From the NCBI GenBank assembly GCA_946481585.1, contig CAMLOF010000073.1, forward strand, positions 1-11,696: DNA of 11,696 nt, read 5' to 3'. The DNA comes from an uncultured Macromonas sp. GTDB lineage: Bacteria > Pseudomonadota > Gammaproteobacteria > Burkholderiales > Burkholderiaceae. Position numbers and translations under genes: made by a program. Below the pieces are notes generated by a model. It was not told the origin of the DNA. It saw nothing but the letters and a program-made list of their open reading frames with translations, and made no database searches. This document shows positions 1 through 4,604 of this stretch, piece by piece (the stretch's first letter is position 1; each line of letters opens with the position of its first letter).

Positions 1-958
1 CGTAAAGTATGGCCTCATTGATATTGAGAAGTGCCGGGAAGATAGACCATTTGGCCACATGGTTTTGAGGCCCGCGCCGTGTGGATATCAAAATGGCGAT
101 CACCAGGCTCAACGTGGCTCCGGCGCCCCCCATCAATGCGAAATGATTGAACAAGGGCCTCCAGGCCAGGGTGTTGGTGTAAGGTGTTCCAATAGGGGAA
201 AAAAGTGCAGCGCCGTAGGCATCCAGAAAATTGGCGCCATGAATGCCAAGGAACCATGCCGTTTGGCTCAGTATGACTGCCAGGGTGTTCATCAGCCAGG
301 CGGCATTTCCTTCTAGGGCCTGTGTCCAGCCAGCGATGAGCGTCACCATATGCGTGGACAGTCCGGGCATGGCTGACAGGAGTTCTGAAAACGCGAAGAA
401 TGTCATTCCCACAGCTATGACGGCTGGAGAATAACGCATCGCCTGATGATAAATGGAGTCCGAGCCATGTGGTGCATCGTTGAATTGTAGCAGGCTTGAT
501 TGAAGAAAGAGTCGAAACAATTCTGCCGTTGCAATACCAGCCACAATGCCATGCAGCATGCTTGCCCGCCCCAGGATATCTAGGGAGGGGGAATTCAGGG
601 ATGCCAGAAGAATGAAATTGATCGCAGCAGAAATGGATGTGATCAATAATGGGACTTCAGGATCCCCAGGTGATGGGCGTATGAGTCTGCGGGAAAGCAG
701 GGTGGAAACCACAATCGCCAACGCCATGCCAAAGATGCCAAGCGAGGCGCGGATGATTCGTTCCAGGTGAAGCGGCCAGCCATCACCCCATAGCCAGTTC
801 ATTGTTTGACGATAAATTTCCAAAGGAAGATGCTGCACAACCAGTGCCGTCAACCCAAAGAAGGTCAGAGGCATGAGAACAACAAAGGCATCACGAATCG
901 TAGTGAGCCATAAATTTCCCCGGTAAATGATTTCTTTCCCCAAAATCTTCATGCTCAT
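1..958 (-). CDS. PTS EIIC-like (lactose/cellobiose family) membrane protein, partial (3' end off the left edge)
   Basis: Reading the minus strand from the ATG at 958 gives 319 uninterrupted codons to the window edge. The product is hydrophobic with repeated membrane-type stretches (about residues 24-42, 71-90, 105-121, 178-197, 222-240, 272-291). Two hallmarks of the lactose/cellobiose EIIC fold are visible: WFLGIHGAN (His240) and FPALLNINEAILY (Glu315). In family members the equivalent His and Glu line the sugar site. The canonical NEP proline is Ala here. An EIIC normally imports and phosphorylates a sugar with EIIA/EIIB partners; none is in view. PTS sugar uptake is uncommon in this kind of organism, so the domain may instead be the sensory N-terminus of a larger signalling protein (for example with a c-di-GMP domain); that is inference, since the C-terminus is not in the window. 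An alternative ATG lies at 952; the AGAAAG element at 960-967 is a weak ribosome binding site. The gene is AT-richer than its neighbours, suggesting transfer. Confidence 0.8.
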   Translation of the reverse strand, partial: MSMKILGKEIIYRGNLWLTTIRDAFVVLMPLTFFGLTALVVQHLPLEIYRQTMNWLWGDGWPLHLERIIRASLGIFGMALAIVVSTLLSRRLIRPSPGDPEVPLLITSISAAINFILLASLNSPSLDILGRASMLHGIVAGIATAELFRLFLQSSLLQFNDAPHGSDSIYHQAMRYSPAVIAVGMTFFAFSELLSAMPGLSTHMVTLIAGWTQALEGNAAWLMNTLAVILSQTAWFLGIHGANFLDAYGAALFSPIGTPYTNTLAWRPLFNHFALMGGAGATLSLVIAILISTRRGPQNHVAKWSIFPALLNINEAILY

Positions 959-969
959 TCTTTCTTTTG

Positions 970-996
970 ATTACCCACTTTTGGTTTGTGGGTAAT
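970..996 (-). promoter_or_regulatory. Inverted repeat just upstream of the EIIC-like gene
   Basis: A perfect 9-bp inverted repeat, ATTACCCAC (970-978) and GTGGGTAAT (988-996), is separated by 9 bp. It ends 11 bp before the ATG at 958, directly next to the weak ribosome binding site at 960-967. It could be a DNA operator or, in the transcript, a 5' leader hairpin that limits access of the ribosome. There is no following T-tract on either strand that would make it a good intrinsic terminator. Confidence 0.5.
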
Positions 997-1053
997 ACGG
1001 CATTTGTCACGATTTTCGGCATCAAGGCTTGAGCGATATTTCAAGCTGGATAA

Positions 1054-1082
1054 ATATTCTACGGCTCGTGTATTTGCGTCAA
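1054..1082 (-). promoter_or_regulatory. Candidate promoter of the EIIC-like gene
   Basis: On the minus strand TTGACG (1082-1077) is followed after 17 bp by GAATAT (1059-1054). The -35 is good and the -10 is poor. It would give a leader of about 90 nt containing the inverted repeat at 970-996. Weakly supported. Confidence 0.25.
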
Positions 1083-1232
1083 ATCAGGAAATGGGTTGGG
1101 CCTGTGTAATGTGTGGCGGATGTGCAATATCCCAGCCAAATCACACAATGTTTGTGCAACGGTCAGGTCTTGACCTCATTGGCTGTTCCGTGGGTTTGCA
1201 TCGTCGTGGCTTGAGTGCGCTCGTGTACTGGA

Positions 1233-1261
1233 TTGACGCATGTATTTTTATACAGTACTGT
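1233..1261 (+). promoter_or_regulatory. Candidate sigma70-type promoter of the radical SAM gene
   Basis: TTGACG (1233-1238) and TACTGT (1256-1261) are spaced by 17 bp, in front of the gene starting at 1311. The -35 matches consensus at five of six positions and the -10 at three. The spacer contains a LexA-like box, the usual arrangement for an SOS-repressed promoter. Confidence 0.45.
1238..1257 (+). promoter_or_regulatory. Candidate LexA (SOS) box
   Basis: GCATGTATTTTTATACAGTA matches the gammaproteobacterial/betaproteobacterial LexA consensus TACTGTATATATATACAGTA at 15 of 20 positions. The core is ATGT-N8-ACAG against CTGT-N8-ACAG, so seven of eight core bases agree. It lies between the -35 and -10 of the candidate promoter and 53 bp before the radical SAM start codon, where a repressor would block RNA polymerase. 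The imperfect half-site suggests moderate affinity. Confidence 0.5.
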
Positions 1262-1281
1262 TGCGTCGTGAGTCACGGCAA
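1261..1281 (+). promoter_or_regulatory. Palindrome in the radical SAM 5' leader
   Basis: CGTGA-G-TCACG (1267-1277) is a perfect 11-bp palindrome, flanked by TTGC (1261-1264) and GCAA (1278-1281), which also pair. It falls at or just after the expected transcription start and could be a second operator. Its single-base centre makes a DNA site more likely than an RNA hairpin. Confidence 0.35.
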
Positions 1282-1310
1282 CCCGTGTGCAAGAGATCTT
1301 TTGAGTAACC

Positions 1311-2396
1311 ATGTCTTCGTCCTTCATTCCCGTGCAAGCCATCAAGGGCCGAGGCAGCGCCAGCCGTCTGGCCCACCGCTTCTCTGCGGACGAGCGCGAA
1401 GCCTTTGATGACGGCTGGGGCGCACCTGAGACTGACGATGACGCCGCGCCTCCTCCGGTCACGCAGGTGCGCTGGGAAGATGCCCGCAGTGCCATCACCT
1501 ACAACGACTCACCCGACATCGGCTTCGACCGCTCCATCAACCCCTACCGCGGTTGCGAGCACGGCTGCAGCTACTGCTATGCGCGTCCGTCGCACAGCTA
1601 CCTGGGGCTGTCGCCAGGGCTCGACTTTGAAACGGTCATCATCGCCCGGCGTGGGTTGGCTGAACGTTTACGGCACGAGCTTTCGCGCCCTGGATACACC
1701 CCCGCCACGCTGGCCATAGGCACGGTGACCGACGCCTACCAGCCCGTGGAGCGCGAACTGCGTCTCACGCGCGCCGCTCTGGAGGTGTTGCACGCTGCGC
1801 GCCACCCGTGGGCGCTGGTCACCAAGGGCAGCGGCGTGGAGCGCGACCTGGACCTCATCGCCCCCATGGGGCAGGCCGGGCAGGCGGCGGTGTACGTCAC
1901 ACTCACCACGCTGGACGCCGAATTGGCCCGGCGCCTCGAACCCCGGGCGCCCGCGCCTTGGCGGCGCCTACGCACCATCCGCACCCTGGCCGAGGCGGGC
2001 GTGCCCGTGGGCGTGAGCGTGGCGCCGCAGATTCCCTTCATCAACGAAGACATGGAACAGGTACTGGCCGCTGCTCGCGAGGCTGGCGCCACCCGCGCCT
2101 TCTACACCGTGTTGCGCCTGCCGTGGGAGCTGGGCCCGCTGTTTCGCGAGTGGCTGGACCTGCACTACCCCCAGCGCGCCGCACGCGTCATGGCACGCAT
2201 CAACGACCTGCGCGGCGGCAAGGACTACGACAGCGCCTTCGCCCAGCGCATGGGCGGGCAGGGTCTGTGGGCAGATCTGCTGCGTCAGCGCTTCACCAAG
2301 GCTTGCGCCAGGCTGGGCTACCAGCGCGAGGCGCGGGCGTTGGACGCGTCTGCCTTCAGGCCACCGGGGTCTGCCGGGCAGATGGATTTGTTTTGA
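1311..2396 (+). CDS. Radical SAM protein, SplB-like / PA0069 family
   Basis: The 361-residue product carries the radical SAM cluster motif at residues 82-89 (Cys82, Cys86, Cys89 in GCEHGCSYCY), which binds a [4Fe-4S] cluster that reductively cleaves S-adenosylmethionine. The N-terminal IKGRGSASR stretch (11-19), the NPYRGCEHGC context, the C-terminal RGGKDYDSAF block and the overall length fit the group named after Pseudomonas PA0069, within the COG1533 'SplB, DNA repair photolyase' superfamily. The substrate is unknown; spore photoproduct lyase is only a distant relative. Cytoplasmic, with no signal peptide or membrane segments. The ATG at 1311 has only a weak purine-rich stretch upstream (AAGAGA at 1291-1296). 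It is the sole gene of its transcript: the next gene converges from the other strand 2 bp beyond its stop. A LexA-like box in its promoter suggests induction by DNA damage. Confidence 0.92.
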   Translation: MSSSFIPVQAIKGRGSASRLAHRFSADEREAFDDGWGAPETDDDAAPPPVTQVRWEDARSAITYNDSPDIGFDRSINPYRGCEHGCSYCYARPSHSYLGLSPGLDFETVIIARRGLAERLRHELSRPGYTPATLAIGTVTDAYQPVERELRLTRAALEVLHAARHPWALVTKGSGVERDLDLIAPMGQAGQAAVYVTLTTLDAELARRLEPRAPAPWRRLRTIRTLAEAGVPVGVSVAPQIPFINEDMEQVLAAAREAGATRAFYTVLRLPWELGPLFREWLDLHYPQRAARVMARINDLRGGKDYDSAFAQRMGGQGLWADLLRQRFTKACARLGYQREARALDASAFRPPGSAGQMDLF

Positions 2397-2398
2397 AC

Positions 2399-2857
2399 TT
2401 ACCGCACCTCAGGCCAGCGGTTGTAGGCAAAAAACACCTCGTCCCTGATCCACCCCAAGGACTCGTACAGCCGTTGTGCGGGCAGGTTGGTCTTGGCGGT
2501 CGTCAGGTCCAGGCGGGCCTTGCCCGCGGCCAGCGCCTTGGCTTCGGCGGCCTGCAGAAGCAGTTTCCCCACGCCATGCTTTCTGGCGGCGGGTAGCACG
2601 AACAGGTCGTACAGGGCATAGATGGGCGCCGCTTCCACCGAACAGAAGGTGGGGTAGAGCTGACAAAACCCGGCGATGCCATCACCCGGCGCATCGGCCA
2701 CCAGAATGACCGACTCCGATTTTTCAAACCGCTCAGTGATGAAGTTCAGGGCCAACGCCGGGTTGGCTACCTGCTCGTAGAACTGGCGGTACAGGTCGAA
2801 CAGTTCTGCGACTTGGGGGATGTCTGCAGGGGTGGCCTCCCTGATGATGATGTTCAT
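2399..2857 (-). CDS. GNAT family N-acetyltransferase
   Basis: This 152-residue protein matches a single GNAT domain over its whole length. GNAT enzymes move an acetyl group from acetyl-CoA to an amine of a small molecule or protein. The acetyl-CoA pyrophosphate-binding loop is RKHGVG (92-97), preceded by the beta-strand YDLFVLPAA (83-91). The late NLPAQRLYESLGW segment (124-136) is the usual motif B region. The substrate cannot be inferred. The start at 2857 gives a typical N-terminus (MNIIIREATPADIPQV); no strong ribosome binding site precedes it. It is transcribed towards the radical SAM gene and its stop codon lies 2 bp from that gene's stop. It is divergent from the tetR gene, with a 233-bp gap between them. 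Confidence 0.92.
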   Translation of the reverse strand: MNIIIREATPADIPQVAELFDLYRQFYEQVANPALALNFITERFEKSESVILVADAPGDGIAGFCQLYPTFCSVEAAPIYALYDLFVLPAARKHGVGKLLLQAAEAKALAAGKARLDLTTAKTNLPAQRLYESLGWIRDEVFFAYNRWPEVR

Positions 2858-2988
2858 GGCGTGGTTGACAGTGCTATTGAGCGTGCAGGGGAGATAGGGT
2901 AATCGATCCGCTACCGGTGCCTTGTCGTCGCGGCCGGTGCGAATTGCAGGTCTATCTTTTCAGGTGCGCAGGCGTAACTGCATTGCTG

Positions 2989-3016
2989 ATTGACCGATTA
3001 GGTCAATTGTCCTAAT
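2989..3016. promoter_or_regulatory. Overlapping palindromic operators, probably for the TetR regulator
   Basis: Two overlapping palindromes share the half-site AGGTCAAT. ATTGACC (2989-2995) and GGTCAAT (3001-3007) form a perfect inverted repeat with a 5-bp spacer. ATTAGGTCAATTGTCCTAAT (2997-3016) is a 20-bp palindrome with one mismatched pair (3003/3010). Another half-site, TGACCTA, lies downstream at 3037-3043. Size, symmetry and placement between -35 and -10 are typical of TetR-family operators. Which palindrome is bound cannot be told from sequence. Confidence 0.6.
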
Positions 3017-3018
3017 AT
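2990..3018 (+). promoter_or_regulatory. Promoter of the tetR-yciI-tag operon
   Basis: TTGACC (2990-2995) and TAATAT (3013-3018) are separated by exactly 17 bp, the best sigma70-type promoter visible in the window. Transcription would start near 3025, about 65 nt before the tetR start codon. The whole spacer is occupied by palindromic repeats, so repression by its own TetR product is the natural reading. Confidence 0.65.
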
Positions 3019-3090
3019 GTGCCAGCCTAGGGCGACTGACCTAGAAAACAAAGAGTCAAGAACCGACTTCTTTCAGCAACAACCCAAACC

Positions 3091-3666
3091 ATGCCAGACA
3101 CCCGAAGCCAGATCGTCGAAGCCGCAGACAAGCTGTTCTACGAACGGGGGTACGAGCACACCTCTTTCGCCGACATCGCAGCCGTCGTCGGACTGTCCCG
3201 TGGCAATTTCTACTACCACTTCAAGACCAAGGACGACATCCTGGAGGCGGTCATCGACTTGCGCAAAAGCCGGACCCAGGTCCTTTTGGAAGGGTGGGCT
3301 GAGCAAGCCCACACTCCGATCGAGCGCCTGGACCGGTTCATCGGGATGATGGTCATGAACAGCCCGAAGATCCGGCGCCATGGCTGCCCGGTGGGCACCT
3401 TGTGCACGGAACTGGCCAAGTTGGAACACCCCGCCTTGCCCAATGCGGGCATGCTGTTCACGCTGTTCAGGCAATGGCTGGCTGCCCAGTTCACGCAACT
3501 CGGGTTTGGCGCCAAGGCAGACGGGTTGGCCATGCAGCTGCTGGCCAGGAGTCAAGGCATCGCCACCATGGCCAACGCCTTCGACGACGAGGAATTCATT
3601 CGACAAGAGACCGAACAGTTGCGCGTCTGGTTGCGGGCTTTGGCGCCGACCGGGCAGCCGAACTGA
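3091..3666 (+). CDS. TetR/AcrR family transcriptional regulator
   Basis: A 191-residue protein with an N-terminal TetR DNA-binding domain (about residues 5-55). Its helix-turn-helix is TSFADIAAVVGLSRGNFYYHF (24-44), with the family's signature FYYHFKTKDDIL ending. The C-terminal ligand domain contains GCPVGTLCTEL (98-108), with Cys99 and Cys105. A Gly-Cys at the corresponding place carries the redox/electrophile-sensing cysteine in E. coli NemR as I recall it, so electrophile sensing is possible but unproven. The gene begins the tetR-yciI-tag operon and follows a promoter with palindromic operators, so autorepression is likely. No clear ribosome binding site precedes the ATG at 3091; the start is chosen because it gives the usual short N-terminal arm. 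Its inducer is unknown. Confidence 0.9.
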   Translation: MPDTRSQIVEAADKLFYERGYEHTSFADIAAVVGLSRGNFYYHFKTKDDILEAVIDLRKSRTQVLLEGWAEQAHTPIERLDRFIGMMVMNSPKIRRHGCPVGTLCTELAKLEHPALPNAGMLFTLFRQWLAAQFTQLGFGAKADGLAMQLLARSQGIATMANAFDDEEFIRQETEQLRVWLRALAPTGQPN

Positions 3667-3687
3667 GGCGCAGATCAAACCGTTGAC

Positions 3688-3693
3688 GAGGAG
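3688..3693 (+). promoter_or_regulatory. Ribosome binding site deciding the yciI-like start
   Basis: GAGGAG sits 6 nt before the ATG at 3700. This favours that ATG over the in-frame TTG at 3694, which directly abuts the element and could not use it. Confidence 0.7.
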
Positions 3694-3699
3694 TTGCAC

Positions 3700-3996
3700 A
3701 TGCACGTGGTTTTGCTCAAGCTGACCGGTAACAAGGCGCTTGCCGCCGAGTGGATGGAGGCGCACAAGGCGTGGCTCCAGCAGGGTTTCGACGACGGGGT
3801 GTTCCTGGCGTCGGGGAACCTGCAAGGCCAGCCCGGGGGAGGGATACTGGCCCACGGGGTCGATGGGGAGACACTTCAGCGCCGTCTGGCGCAAGACCCT
3901 TTCGTCGTGCATGGGGTCGTGACCGCAGAGGTCATGGGTATCGGCCTGTCGCGAACCGATCCCCGGTTGAACTTCCTGCAGGAGGTAGCCGCATGA
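3700..3996 (+). CDS. YciI-like small protein
   Basis: A 98-residue protein that I assign to the YciI-like (YCII-related) family of small dimeric alpha/beta ferredoxin-like proteins. Support comes from the length, the N-terminal beta-strand MHVVLLKLTG, the helix with His22 (EWMEAHKAWLQQ, 17-28), the VFLASGNL turn (34-41), and the late DPFVVHGVVTAEVMGIGL segment, which matches the family's closing helix-strand pattern. Family members have been proposed as enzymes or ligand-binding proteins; the function here is unknown. It lies 33 bp after tetR and overlaps tag by 4 bp (ATGA), so the three genes are almost certainly one transcript and this protein is translationally coupled to the glycosylase. 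That suggests a role linked to the same stress. Confidence 0.82.
   Translation: MHVVLLKLTGNKALAAEWMEAHKAWLQQGFDDGVFLASGNLQGQPGGGILAHGVDGETLQRRLAQDPFVVHGVVTAEVMGIGLSRTDPRLNFLQEVAA
3980..3986 (+). promoter_or_regulatory. Ribosome binding site of tag
   Basis: AGGAGGT ends 6 nt before the ATG at 3993. It fixes the tag start inside the end of the YciI-like gene and rules out the long in-frame extension reaching back to 3750. Confidence 0.8.
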
Positions 3997-4601
3997 ACCA
4001 ATGCATCCTGGGGCCGGACGAACTGCCGCGTTGCCAATGGTGTGCCGCAGCACCTGAGTTCCTGCCGTACCACGATAAGGAGTGGGGCTTTCCCGTCAAG
4101 GACGACTTCCGCCTGTTCGAGAAGATTTGCCTGGAGGGTTTCCAGTCGGGCCTGAGCTGGCGGACCATTCTGGCCAAGCGCGAGCGTTTCCGCGAGGTCT
4201 TCCTGGGGTTCGACTTCAACGCCGTGGCGCGGTTCGGCGCGCGAGACGTTGAACGCCTGCTGCAGGACGCGGGCATCGTGCGGCACCGGGGCAAGATCGA
4301 GGCGGTCATCCACAACGCTGCCCGGGCCCAGGAACTGGTCCGGGAAGCTGGTTCGCTTGGCGCATTTTTCTGGCGCCACGAGCCAGTCGCTGCGACGCTG
4401 GACGCACCCCAGACGGTGTCCGTGTCACCCGCATCCATCCAGTTGTCGAAGGAGCTGAAAAAGCGGGGCTGGAAGTTCGTGGGGCCGACGACGGTCTACG
4501 CCTTCATGCAGGCCATGGGGCTGGTCAACGACCATGCCTTGGGGTGTGTGATCCGGGCGCAGGTGGACGAGGCGCGGGCCAGGTTCACCAAGCCCGCGTG
4601 A
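3993..4601 (+). CDS. tag: 3-methyladenine DNA glycosylase I (Tag)
   Basis: This 202-residue cytoplasmic enzyme removes 3-methyladenine from alkylated DNA, starting base excision repair. By comparison with the E. coli Tag sequence from memory (187 residues), the Zn-binding residues are all present: Cys14 and His27 near the N-terminus (same 13-residue spacing as Cys4/His17) and His181 and Cys185 in NDHALGC. YHDKEWG (26-32), CLEGFQSGLSW (46-56, with the base-recognition Glu48), AGIVRHRGKI (93-102) and LKKRGWKFVGPTTVYAFMQ (155-173) are family signatures. About ten extra residues precede the Zn-site cysteine. The ATG at 3993 overlaps the preceding stop codon as ATGA. Its stop is only 3 bp from the stop of the convergent xdhB. 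Placement behind a TetR repressor differs from constitutive tag in E. coli. Confidence 0.97.
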   Translation: MNQCILGPDELPRCQWCAAAPEFLPYHDKEWGFPVKDDFRLFEKICLEGFQSGLSWRTILAKRERFREVFLGFDFNAVARFGARDVERLLQDAGIVRHRGKIEAVIHNAARAQELVREAGSLGAFFWRHEPVAATLDAPQTVSVSPASIQLSKELKKRGWKFVGPTTVYAFMQAMGLVNDHALGCVIRAQVDEARARFTKPA

Positions 4602-4604
4602 CGT

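Larger units (their letters stand above)
959..1310. other. Intergenic regulatory region between divergent genes
   Basis: This 352-bp gap separates the EIIC-like gene (leftward) from the radical SAM gene (rightward). It is AT-rich and I see no convincing gene in it. A reading frame from 986 to 1408 exists but runs into the radical SAM gene in another frame and has no recognisable protein character. The gap holds several inverted repeats and candidate promoters for both directions, listed separately. Confidence 0.7.

Noticed and set aside
959..1310. Riboswitch, small RNA or intrinsic terminator in the large gap
   Set aside because: The inverted repeats lack a following T-tract and I could not recognise any conserved riboswitch core; operator sites explain them more simply.
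986..1408. 140-codon plus-strand frame across the AT-rich gap
   Set aside because: It covers the promoter elements and runs 98 bp into the radical SAM gene in a different frame; the sequence shows no domain, signal peptide or good ribosome binding site.
1808..2596. 262-codon plus-strand frame overlapping the radical SAM and GNAT genes
   Set aside because: Arg/Ala/Gly/Pro-rich composition of an out-of-frame shadow, overlapping two clear genes.
3073..4053. 326-codon minus-strand frame opposite tetR and the YciI-like gene
   Set aside because: It is antisense to three recognisable genes, and its composition follows their codon positions with no motif of its own.
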